Source: Pictodentalium vernedei (Eukaryota; Mollusca; Scaphopoda; Dentaliida; Dentaliidae). From it: a stretch of DNA of 64,000 nucleotides. The position numbers and the translations under genes are program-made. Of the stretch, positions 22,138-31,688 are shown in pieces. A model generated the notes under the pieces. That model had not been told where the DNA came from and made no database searches. It saw nothing but the letters and a program-made list of their open reading frames with translations. The stretch lies in assembly GCA_031216915.1 (NCBI GenBank), contig CM062294.1:160535455-160599454 (forward strand), read 5' to 3'. How positions within the stretch are numbered: position 1 is the first letter of the stretch; each line of letters begins with the position of its first letter.

Positions 22138-23322
22138 ATAAGAACCGAAGGTATATTGAGAGACGAAAGCATTCAAGAATATGAAGTTCACGAGGACGAA
22201 TCAATGACTGGAACCAGTCTAAACAATGCCAGTGAAATAAGAATCAACGTTGAAACTCAAGATCTGTTTGTTCATCCCAGCGAAAGTTACATAATGATAC
22301 AAGGACGTCTCACCAAGGAAGACGGAAGTGATTATGCCGATGATGACGTGGTCACTCCAGCCAATAATGGTATGATGCATTTGTTCAGTAATATAAAATA
22401 CATGCTCTCGGGACAAGAGATAAAATCTGTGTTTCATCCCGGACAAGCCACCACAATATATGGACTCTTGATGTATCCGGACGAATTTTTCGAAATCTAA
22501 AGGACTCAATCAATTGTGGGTGAAAGATACCGTTCCCAACATGAGTGCAGCCAATACCGGAGCCGCCTTGAAATTTAATACATCGAGACCCAAAGGAACG
22601 TTTATTCGGATTCGCGGAAGATTATGATGAGATTCTTTACAGATTCAAACACAATCTGACGTTCATTCGAAAAGGAAACGACGAAGCCATTATGAGACCC
22701 ACTGCAACCGATGCGGGTAAGATACATCTGAACAAGATATCTTGGTTCGTTCCGCACGCATTGCCTTCGGTTGCGGAGAAAGTACGTCTCTACAAGATCA
22801 TAGAATCAAATAGTAAATTACCGGTGGGATTTAGAATGAGACAGTGTGACACGGCTAGTATTCCACCGTCTACCAGTCACTTCGATTGGAGATTGACCAT
22901 GAAATCTGCTTCGGAAAGACTGCGATTCATCGTAGTGGCATTTCAAACCGATAGGGGTGGGTCTCAAGAGAAAAATCATTCCCTGTTCGATCATTGTCAC
23001 TTGAGAAACATGCAGGTATTTCTAAAACGATTTCTGCAGACTATACGGCGACGCCGCGGATTTCAGAAAGAAATATCGTCGACTGGACGAATTGATGGGT
23101 AATCCTAACATCACTCCCACCGAATATAAATTAATGTATCCCCTGTTCATATTCGACGTTGGTAAACAGAGCGAGCGACTCAAGAGTAGCGCCTTAGACA
23201 TTCAGATCAAGATTCAATTCGATCAGAATGTGCTGAGGAGAACCGATACTTTTGCTCTAGTCCTATCTGATAGATAGTTAGAATTCGAATCAGACGGGCA
23301 AAAAATGTCTATTGTTCGATGA
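22138..23322 (+). pseudogene. Hexon (double jelly-roll major capsid protein), broken
   Basis: The main capsid shell protein. The first jelly roll is in 22,156-22,500 (YEVHEDESMTGTSLNNASEI, LFVHPSESYIMIQGRL, NNGMMHLFSNIKYMLSGQEI). There is no in-frame ATG just before it; ATA stands at 22,138, where a start could have been lost. Shifts near 22,500 and 22,610 lead through GLNQLWVKDT and EDYDEILYRFKHNLTF. 22,692-23,020 carries the second jelly roll (KIHLNKISWFVPHALPS, ESNSKLPVGFRMRQCDT, RLRFIVVAFQT). A deletion with a frameshift near 23,025 precedes YPLFIFDVGKQSERL. A TAG at 23,275-23,277 interrupts just before a short final piece ending MSIVR at 23,322. Confidence 0.85.
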
Positions 23323-23385
23323 TATAGTATAAAAATGGAAATTAAAAATACCCCCCCCTCCCAAAAATATCGATAAAATATAAAA

Positions 23386-23418
23386 AAATAATAATAATAA
23401 TAATAAAAACCCTAAAAA
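23386..23418 (+). promoter_or_regulatory. (TAA)n A-rich leader before the CARD-like gene
   Basis: AATAATAATAATAATAAAAA leads directly to the ATG at 23,419. The same type of leader stands before 16,339 and 17,625, and its complement lies before 24,084. It may be a late promoter or leader shared by the element's genes. This is inference from recurrence only. Confidence 0.35.
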
Positions 23419-23755
23419 ATGAATAATCAAGATACAGAATGTTTGAGACGAAATCGAACGCATTTGGTAGGTAACATAAATGAGAGCAATTTATTAAATA
23501 TATTAGATCAATTGGAAATGACAACACCCATAATATTGACTTCAGAAATGGTAGAACAAATTAAAAACAGGGAACAACCATGAAAGATTGCGTGAGACAT
23601 TTACTAGATACGTTAACATATAGAGGAAAACGGCTTTTGAAGAATTTATTATTGCTATGTTGAATCTTGATTTAGACATGGACGAGTGTTTTAAGAATGT
23701 TAAACCAAAACAAATAACAATTTTTATGCATGTTCGGAATGTCAAAACAAAATAA
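23419..23755 (+). pseudogene. CARD (caspase recruitment domain)-like death-fold protein, frameshifted
   Basis: CARDs are six-helix death-fold adaptors that assemble apoptosis and inflammation complexes (RAIDD, Apaf-1, caspase-2 families). ATG 23,419 opens helix-1-like LRRNRTHLVGNI, then LLNILDQLEM and ILTSEMVEQIKN, which follow the usual CARD pattern up to helix 4. A frameshift at about 23,580 continues with VRHLLDTLTYRGK. A one-base loss in an A-run near 23,630 then gives TAFEEFIIAML. LLD-x-L-x-x-RG-x-x-AF-x-x-F is the hallmark of CARD helices 5 and 6. The remaining 25 codons to 23,755 are unremarkable. It has no protease domain, so it would be a stand-alone CARD, probably captured from a host and acting as a decoy. 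It lies directly after the hexon gene and on the same strand. Identification is by pattern only. Confidence 0.72.
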
Positions 23756-23768
23756 AAAGTAAAAAAAA

Positions 23769-23817
23769 ATATAGTTGGATTTTGAAAATAAATCAATGTC
23801 TCAAAATCCAATTATAT
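23769..23817. terminator. Hairpin between convergent gene blocks
   Basis: The 17-bp arms ATATAGTTGGATTTTGA and TCAAAATCCAATTATAT (one mismatch) flank a 15-base loop that contains AATAAA. It sits exactly where the rightward and leftward blocks meet. A bidirectional transcript-end element is likely. Confidence 0.55.
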
Positions 23818-23838
23818 ATTTTTTTGGAGTTGTCTCCT

Positions 23839-24084
23839 CTACACAATTTTGAAACGGTTTATAACTTCACGAAATATATATTTCTCTTGCTGTTTGCTTA
23901 ATTTTTTAAGCAAGAATACTAACCGTAAGTGTTTGTTGAACCTAGAAACGTCTTTTAGGTATTCTCCTTGATAAGACGCGAAACACGATATCAAACGTAA
24001 TTTATCTTTCTTGCTTCTCAGGTTTTTGAGAGTTAAGACTCGTTTGCGTTTGAGATATTGTATTAATTTTTCATCGTCGTTCAT
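23839..24084 (-). CDS. Small basic helical protein, unknown
   Basis: The frame from ATG 24,084 to the stop at 23,839 gives 81 codons. An upstream GTG at 24,120 extends it through poly-A-coded lysines and is less likely to be the start. The composition is strongly basic and helical (YLKRKRVLTLKNLRSKK, HLRLVFLLKKLSKQQEKY), without cysteine pairs or a membrane segment. It is one of the few unbroken frames of the element. Function is unknown. DNA or RNA binding is a guess from charge alone. It is preceded by an A-rich (TAATAAC) leader and is the last gene of the leftward block. Confidence 0.5.
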   Translation of the reverse strand: MNDDEKLIQYLKRKRVLTLKNLRSKKDKLRLISCFASYQGEYLKDVSRFNKHLRLVFLLKKLSKQQEKYIFREVINRFKIV

Positions 24085-24120
24085 TTTTTTTTTTGTTATT
24101 ATTTTCAATTTTGTTTGCAC

Positions 24121-25483
24121 TCACAGTTTGTTTAGAGGGTCCAGTTCGATCAACAGAGAGACCACTGAAGTGGCAGCTTGATGATTATTGGTTTTCGTCT
24201 TGAAATTGATCCTATCCCCCATCTGCACCTTACGAGGCGAACTGAAGATTTTAGTTTTCGAATGTTGTTCCTTCATCTTTTCGACACTGTAACTATTCTC
24301 ACATTCCACACCGTTTACCATGATATTGACGATTGCTTTTTCGCTAAAATCCGTAGAAGTTAGATTCATTCGAATGATATGGCCTCCTATTGGCATGGGA
24401 TATCCTATCAGACCGTGCAATGGTCCACTACCTCCATTTCCAAAAGACTATTCGGCTTTTCCCTCATCTAACAACACACCACTCTCCTCGGCCCAGATGG
24501 TGATCAATTGTCTGGCGTATTTTATCTTTTCCACGACGGAGATCAGATTGCAAGCATCTGTCATATAAGTGGGATTCGGCAGATTCGTGAGTGCATGCCC
24601 TCCCATATCCAGGTTAACTTCCATCATATCACCTTTTCTCTAAATCGTATTTTCTTCCAAGAACTTTCTGCTGACTGCACTGGAATCGTATTCCGACTCA
24701 TCATCGAGACCGAATAATTCGTAACCGTTCATGTTAATGCCAGCCTCCATTTTTTCTCCGGATTGTTTGTTCAGATATAAGTCGTCGACGTGAGATTCCA
24801 GATAGGATTGAGAATCCTGTATGGTGGAATCCACGTTGCCTTTGTTGACTACCGTCGAGTCTTTGTCCATACCGTCGATCGCAGAAAGGTTTCAATATCT
24901 TGTTGAATCCCGCATCCAGATCCGATTTCATTCCTAGCTTGTCGATGTTATTCTTTCTTAGTTCCAAGTCTACGTATTGTTTGGTCGCCGCATCGTTGGG
25001 ATTCGTGGGAACAGGTACGTTGATTGTCTTGTTAGAATTCGCGTTCAATTCGGACTGCATCACTCTAAAAACGCAGCGTTCTCTCAGATGTTTACTGAAT
25101 CTCCCGTGAGCGTCGTCCACCTATCTTTTAGTGGCAACATCCGTCGAATCTGTAGGATCCGCTACGTTCACCACTCGTTTAGATTTCAAGACGAGATCGT
25201 CCGTCATGGTTTTATTCACGTAATTATCTCTCATCGTCTGCTGGAAATTTCCGTCTCCTCTATCGACGTATTTTTTAGTCGCAGCATCCGACTGATCGAT
25301 CGGTTCGGGAAGATTGTAGATTTTCTTATTGTTTAAATTTAAAGGTTCTTGTCGAGGTTCGTATCTTTGAACGTATCGTTCGTCCATGTTGGCAATGTTA
25401 CCAAAAATTTCGACTTTGGTTCTTCTTTTCTTTCTAGAGGAACCTTCATTACCGTCAGCGCGACCGAATTTATCAACTGTCAT
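24121..25483 (-). pseudogene. Fiber-like attachment protein with shaft repeats and head, broken
   Basis: ATG 25,483 starts a short basic tail (SSRKKRRTK near residue 16). At least three shaft repeats follow, each built as a turn plus DAATKKYVD-type end: LNNKKIYNLPEPIDQSDAAT, SKRVVNVADPTDSTDVATK and NKTINVPVPTNPNDAATKQY. This recalls the repeats of phage tail fibers and adenovirus fiber shafts. A further degenerate repeat (GGHALTNLPNPTYMTDA) lies near 24,585. The C-terminal head (24,121-24,450) contains SGPLHGLIGYPMPIGGHIIR and ends in SVVSLLIELD. Breaks are a TAG at 25,121-25,123 where a tyrosine is expected in the repeat, frameshifts near 24,870 and 24,640, and a TAG at 24,448-24,450. A receptor-binding role is inferred. 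Confidence 0.68.
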
Positions 25484-25572
25484 GTTTTTGATTTGTTTTT
25501 TTTTTTTTTTGTTATTTAAATTTATATAATTTTTTTTTATTATTTTAATTAATGCAACCCAATTTTTTTTTT

Positions 25573-26022
25573 TTATATCTCTCTATATATGTCCCAAAAA
25601 AAATTTCTTGTAAATATCTTGAAAATATCTTGAGAGTGATCTCCTTCTGACCATCTCTTGAGAACATAGAGGCATAGATCATCGCAAAACACTCGATCCT
25701 GCGCTTGCACTCGTTCTGTATTGCAAATAACTGATGTTAAATAGTTCCTTATTTCTATCGGCGGTGAGATTCCATAGCTATTGAAATAATAATTTTTATT
25801 CCAATTCGAAAACCACGTGACCCAATGCTTACCCTCACCTCCAATATCGCCCAGATTTAAAATTCCACATTCCGAATCGTAGTCTCTTTTGTCTAGAAAA
25901 CACACCTCGAAAATGTTTGATTTTTAAAGCTTTTGCCGCTTTCGATAGATCAATGTTGGATAGAGTTCATAAGGTAAGACAACACCTTCTACGGATATGC
26001 GTTTTATTTTCTTCTTATTCAT
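25573..26022 (-). pseudogene. Adenain-like cysteine protease, frameshifted
   Basis: Processes virion proteins during maturation in adenovirus-like viruses. ATG 26,022 opens a short frame (ISVEGVVLPYELYPTL) that shifts twice before 25,905. The remaining 110 codons hold the catalytic domain: GKHWVTWFSNW with the active histidine, then NKNYYFNSYGISPPIEI, then FCDDLCLYVLKRW with the active cysteine. The acidic triad member is usually an Asp or Glu in the YYF-x-S-F/Y-G strand. Here an Asn occupies it, which would weaken or abolish activity. The length from His to end fits the Polinton protease. It is followed downstream by the fiber-like gene on the same strand. Confidence 0.78.
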
Positions 26023-26157
26023 AATATGTTTTTTTTTTTATTTTTTATTTTTTTTTTTTATTTATTTATTTTTTTTCTCTCTCTCTATTCTTTTTCTTTA
26101 ATTTATAAACTCGGGAGTGTTTTTTTAAACTTATAACATTTCGACGTCTTCAGTCTC

Positions 26158-29100
26158 TCAATTTTGTTGAAATGTCGCGGAATAATGTTCGAGTGCAAAA
26201 GTGTATATTTTATCCGGGTATATAATTCTCTTATCGTCATCGGCAGTCAGTGCAATCTTAGTGATTTCTTTGGTGTACATCTCGTGCTTTTTGCGTTGAA
26301 TCGCAGTCATCTTTTTATACACCGTCAAACTTTCGAAAACACACTCTTTATACTCGTCGAAACTGATGCTTTTATTCGTCACACACGCTTGAACACATTT
26401 ACATTTCTTGATCTCTTCCCCATCGAGGAGATAAGCGTACAATTTTGGTCTCAAACCTAAGAATTCGGTGATCTGTCTTCCACTGCTCTCGTCTTTAAAT
26501 TAACCCAACACATTTTCATTGACACCAGTTGGAATCTCAGACGGATGATCGTCGGGATAATTACTCGTGTCGAACCATTCTTTCACGTCTGGCACTATGT
26601 CCTCGTAGATGTCACTAGTCTCTATCTCGTAAGCCAGACTGTCCATGTCGGTGAACAATAATTTGCTTTTTTTTTTGCTTTGATGTAATCATAGTGATGC
26701 TCGTACATTAACTGCTTGCTGATGTCTAAGATGATCGCACCGTGATAACAAGGTATATTTAACTTCATATGCGTCTTCTGCATGTGCACAGCCACTAGAT
26801 TCTCGTCGAATATAATTCTATGTCGATAATTGGGTTTCGTGATTAATTTTCTGGACCTCTCTTCGAACGCGACGAGTCGAAAATCGTTCATGAGTTTGAA
26901 GAAATCTTTTTCGAAGTCATCTGCATTCTTAAATTCGTGTTGAGATTGATGTATTTTTTCATCCATGGCTCCTCGTCGAATCGAATGATTCGATGCACCT
27001 CGATCAATCTCATTCCGCAATGGATGTAACATTTCAAATTTTCGCAATAGACCACATACTTGCATTTGTTATTTAAATTGGGAATGAGTTTTTCGATGCC
27101 GTTCGCTCCTATTCGTTCATGAGCCAGCGGATAATCGTTGTGTGAATCATGTAACGTTTCCAGATAATCCAATGTCTCCATTTTTGTTTTTCTTCTCACG
27201 TTTCGACCCATTTGATATTTCCAGTCGGTAATGGATGACTCATAGCCCAACCGTACAAATTATTAGCATCACAATACTGTATGTATTTACTCGGTTCTCC
27301 CGAATTGAAATCTTTTCCATGTGATGATTATTAGCTTTGCCATATCTGGTGGGAATCATAGAGACGCCATCGCTCACAGCCTTTTCAAACATGAGCAACA
27401 TGTCTACATCAGTTAATAATTCCAGTCGTTCTCAAGAGAGGATCCCAAGCGAGTCCGGGTGCAGTGAAATACCAAGTCGGATCTAATTCGTAATGTCGTC
27501 GACACACCAATCGATAATTTTCAAACACATCGGCCAAGAGAAGCACGTCATTTTTCAAATAGAGGTCGTGATATTCTCTCATGGATTTCATCTCGAACAA
27601 TTTCCACACTTTTTGTGCGCGTTCGTAATCGCCATCAGAAATGTGAGATTGGTATAATTTCGAATAAAAATCTTCTTTAGGAGGTAGAGCTACGTCGTCG
27701 AATTTCGTGGTCACTCATGTAATCGTAACGCCTTTCCTCAACATGATGTCAACCAATTCTCGTCGATCGTTCAAATGTTTACTCGTGATTTTAAATTTCT
27801 CTCTATTCAAACTGTTTACTAATTTTTCCAGACCGGCCGACATGAATTTATAACTGTCGATGAAACGTATCACTCTACGGATGGGAATTGATTCATCGTC
27901 GACCTTCTTTCCATCAACGACCTTCCATTTAGTGAATGAAATGTATTTGTCGTCGTTTTCCGCGATGCAGCTCAACTCTCCCTCGCTAACACCCATATTT
28001 TTCACGAACAGGCGACTATCGTAGCCCGAGAGATTGTGAAATATCACCAGATAGAATTCAGCGTCTCGAAATCCTAAATTATACTTGTTGTGAGTAGCTC
28101 TGCGAAACAGACCAGCGTAGTGATCATGATCCTTAACTTTTTGATTATTTTCACAATGATTATCGAATGGTTGTCTACAGATGTGACATTCGGTGATTTC
28201 CTCGTATTCTTTCTGTTGCTCTGGCGTGATGATCACATATTTGGATTTTTTAAATTTGTCGTATAATCCTTGTATTTTCGATTCTAACTCCCCCATGAAT
28301 TTTTTAGCCACGTCGCCGTCATCCGAACGTTTAGAGTAAACGAATGGACCTAACGATTCTCCATCGCAGAAAGAACATTTCACGTAATAACAATAGCCCG
28401 AAGGTACGTGCTGCTGAAATATTTCGACGTAACTCCCACGCTCGTCGGGCTGGCAAGAATTTATTTTCGTGGTGAAACATTCGAAATCTGTGTAGATGAC
28501 GCATGGAGGCATCAACCTTCTTTCGTAGTTGTAAAAATTCACGTGACTGTTAACTTCAGGCATTTCCGTGGTAATGTTCGACTTTCCGTTGCAATATTCC
28601 TGATGACGCGTCAACGATTCTTGGCGTCGGAACTAATTCATACAGTTGAGACAGAATAATCTCTAGTGATTATGTTTAGAAGACTGATTCGATAACAATC
28701 TACTCATATCCTTAATCCAGCAATAATGTTGATTGTCGCCCTTTGAAAGCAACAACAAATTAACAATATTTTCTCTCTCTTTGTGCGAAGTCAGTCTGAG
28801 AGGATAGACTATTCCTTTTTTATCGCCCCGTCGTATCCTAAGACGTTCAGGGCCACGGAGAAATTCAACTTTTCAAACTGCTTGATATTTTTTAATCCTG
28901 TCGGGAATCCAATCGAGATTTTCAGAAGTCTCAGTGTACTTGGAAACTCTACCGCTATGCTTTCCTACGGGTTACAAGGCCGATGCGATTGCCCATTTGA
29001 AACATTCGCTATCCGCTTTATTTTTCACGTTAATCAAAGTTTTTTTATTAGATAGAAAACGAGGCAATTCTATATAGGAAGATATTCTCAAAGGATCGTG

Positions 29101-29602
29101 TCTGTCCACGTGAATCTCGAGATTCAATATCTTCTCGAACGTCCAACCACTCCCCCTCTTATGATAACTGGACATAGATTCTGACATTTTGTCTTTCATC
29201 ACTTCATACACATCGAGTAGTTCATCGCCTTCAAACACAGTTTCCATTTTGGATTGGAAATAACTATCATGTAGCACGCTCTCACCCGTTTTCGCGTGGA
29301 CCTTTTTCATCAGACAATGCATGATCATCTTTATTTTTAAACCCCTATCTAGTTCTCTTCATAACGTATCCAACACTCCATCCTTCGCCCGTTCCATGAA
29401 CGATTCAGGATCGAGATTCGCGAAACCGGAAATCACGTCGAAAATTTTAAAATATCATTTCACGTTCAGTCGGAACCAACAATTTTTTCACTGCCTTGCT
29501 CACGATCGCTCTTATCGCTTCAACTCCCTCGTCCTTCCCCAACGCTTCCAAGATTTCGTTGATCGTTTTCGAATCGTCATCTCGAACCGCGTCGCTTTTC
29601 AT
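26158..29602 (-). pseudogene. Family B DNA polymerase with embedded HNH-like module, broken
   Basis: The protein-primed type replicative polymerase of Polintons. ATG 29,602 begins an N-terminal domain (INEILEALG, RAIVSKAVKKLL) continued in other frames through GSGWTFEKILNLEIHV and ECFKWAIASAL. A C2H2-like finger lies near 28,630. 27,409-28,614 is open except for a TGA at 27,715. It holds exonuclease motif I (YTDFECF), a C-x2-C/HNH-like zinc block (CHICRQPF, KDHDHYAGLFRRATHN), the exonuclease block NLSGYDSRLF and the YLKNDVLLLADVFENY motif. Frameshifted parts carry motif A (DANNLYGWAM, near 27,260) and motif C (FTDMDSL, near 26,640). The motif B block expected after FFKLMND is deleted near 26,885. 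Another stop is near 26,503. The polymerase is inactive. Confidence 0.88.
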
Positions 29603-30032
29603 TTTATTTTACTTCTAGTCCCTTCCCGCGATTCAACTTTTCGTTTGGCAGTCTCTTTCTTCTTAGTTTCCACGCGTCGATGTTGTTTCGTCTCATGATC
29701 ATCATTTCTCGCTATGATTTGAGTTTTCGCCTCCGCCACAGGCCTTTCGTCCACCCCCTTACCACAGAGTAAACGATCGATGCATTCTTCTCTCTTCATG
29801 CGTTTGACACCTTTTAAATTCAAATACGACCGACGCACTCTGGCTCGTAAATTAACTAGAGTTTGGTCATAAGTTCCAGCAATCAAAAAGTTAATCAATT
29901 CTTTTTTAGTCTTCTTTTTTTATAGCACCATCGAGATTTTTAATTCCTAGATTTCTACAGTACTGTTTTAACTGAGGTACTGTAGAGAAATATAACATGT
30001 CCACGTCGGACGTTTTTGTTTGTTTTTGGCAT
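29599..30032 (-). pseudogene. SAP-like domain protein upstream of the polymerase, frameshifted
   Basis: The first ATG (30,032) opens 25 codons. A shifted frame then gives VPQLKQYCRNLGIKNLDG, and another shift gives KKELINFLIAGTYDQTL. Together these look like the two-helix SAP motif used to bind DNA. LNLKGVKRMKREECIDRLL may be a second such motif. The rest is very basic (RRVETKKKETAKRKVESR). Its stop overlaps the polymerase start as ATGA (29,599-29,602), so the two may be translationally linked, or this may be a polymerase N-terminal extension that has shifted frame. The role is inferred from motif and charge. Confidence 0.5.
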
Positions 30033-30757
30033 TTTGAATGTTAAAGTAATTTCTTATTTTTTTAATATACATATATTACTATTATTTCGAATTTTGTGAA
30101 TTTTTTTTGTTTAAATATATATGGATATAATTTTATTTTTATTTTTTGGGGAGAAAAAATCAATTTTTTTTCTCAGAATGCGAATTTTGTTTTGATTGAT
30201 TTTTATCCAAACTTCATGTGTTTCCTATTAAAAAATATCTTCTTTTGAAAATCGACAGGATTCAGTCACCATTCATTCCCACTAACAATAATAGCAAGCT
30301 AAAAATTATTCATTGACTTTCAAGTTCACTGAAGAATAATGGACAACACATACCGATACTTAATGGTTTATATAAAGAGTTAATTCATGAAATTATAACG
30401 GTCCTTTCAGTAAGTATAGAAAACGAATACATTTGTGTTTAGCTTCAGTCTAGTCAATTATTGAATTCATAATTCCCCATTCACATCACGATATACCTCA
30501 TTATTAATTCACATCACAATTTTACCTCACTATATACAGTTACTTCAAGTACACTTTTCACACATTAAAAATACAACCTTCAATAATGTTAATACAATAC
30601 TTTTAATTATCCAAAAAAATAATTGAATACCTGTGCTTGCAATTATTTCGACTCGCGCGTTTAAAAAAAAAAAAATTTTGGAGAAAAAAAAAGATTTTTC
30701 TCCAAAAAAAAAAAAATTATATCCATTTACATTTAAATATTAACGCTAAAAAATCTT
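30033..30757. other. Gene-free spacer with a 45-50 bp inverted repeat
   Basis: Arms at 30,111-30,161 and 30,693-30,738 share ATGGATATAATTTT and a GGAGAAAAA block in inverse order. Each arm adjoins its own small GAGAAAA/TTTTCTC hairpin. No coding frame is seen between them. It may be a foldback insertion or a pair of regulatory hairpins. Confidence 0.5.
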
Positions 30758-31235
30758 TTACGGATTTACAAGCAACATCGCATCCACGACGTAAACATTG
30801 ATTTTGAAATCGTTTCCCTTTTGATAGACCCATCGAAACACCACATCCACGGTCTCGAACATCAGTCGTTGTTGTTTTCCAACGATCAGATTCAATCTGC
30901 GAACCAACCCCTCGGAAACTCAGGGAAAAATCTTCCTTCCATAGAACATAGTGGAGACGTGGTGTGGATCAAACCCTTCAACGTCCGCTGAGAAAAGGTT
31001 TAATAAATTGTCTTGGGATTCGTACATCAAATCCAGATCGGTCTCACTCAACTTCAAAGGAAGGACGCATTTATCGAATTCGTTTCTCAAACCATCACAT
31101 TCCTCGTCCGTCAATCGAATGGGATCGTGAGATTCTAACTTGTAAATTTTACTGCCAAACTTCGGGTATCTTTCGACCCTCTTCAATTCGAACGAGGATT
31201 TCTTATTTTTTGTCAGGTGCCCCTTTCTGTTTCAT
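30758..31235 (-). pseudogene. Conserved small protein at the right end, frameshifted
   Basis: ATG 31,235 opens ten codons, then the frame shifts into SSFELKRVERYPKFGSKIYK and an acidic body (RLTDEECDGLRNEF, DLMYESQDNLLNLFSADVEG) down to about 30,920. A second shift leads to LNLIVGKQQRLMFETVDVVF and a final VYVVDAMLLVNP, stopping at 30,758. I do not recognise a named domain. It is the outermost gene of the leftward block. The alternating hydrophobic end could form a beta domain, which is only an impression. Confidence 0.5.
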
Positions 31236-31236
31236 G

Positions 31237-31600
31237 ATTATTTTTATTTTATTGTGAAAATATGTAAATTTGTGTTTTGTTTTGTTTTTTAAATGATAAT
31301 AATTATTAATTGTAAAAAATATTTTTGTTTTTTTTCTGCTTCTTATATATAAAAAAAAATAAACAACTTTTACAGTTTTTTTTTTCTTTAATGACAAAAC
31401 AAATCTCATTCTTATTTTTTTCAGGTTTTTATTTTATTGTGAAAATATCTAAATTTTGTGTTTTTATTTTTTTTTCAAATGATGATAAAAATTAATTGTA
31501 AAAAAATATTTTTGTTTTTATTTCTTCTTATATATTTTTGTAGAAAAAAATAAAACAATTTTTACAGTTGTTTTCTTTAATGACAAAAACAATCTCATCC
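31237..31600. repeat. Tandem duplication of about 187 bp inside the right repeat
   Basis: Two copies (about 31,237-31,415 and 31,424-31,600) share TTTTATTTTATTGTGAAAAT, AATTGTAAAAAATATTTTTG and CTTTAATGACAAAA. The left end of the element has only one loosely similar AT-rich stretch. Confidence 0.65.
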
Positions 31601-31688
31601 ATCATTCGTATAACAAGACACAAGTTATATCAGATGATCGGTTTTTTCTCCCTTCTTCCTTATCGAGTCGAACGACGGAAAAAAGCGT

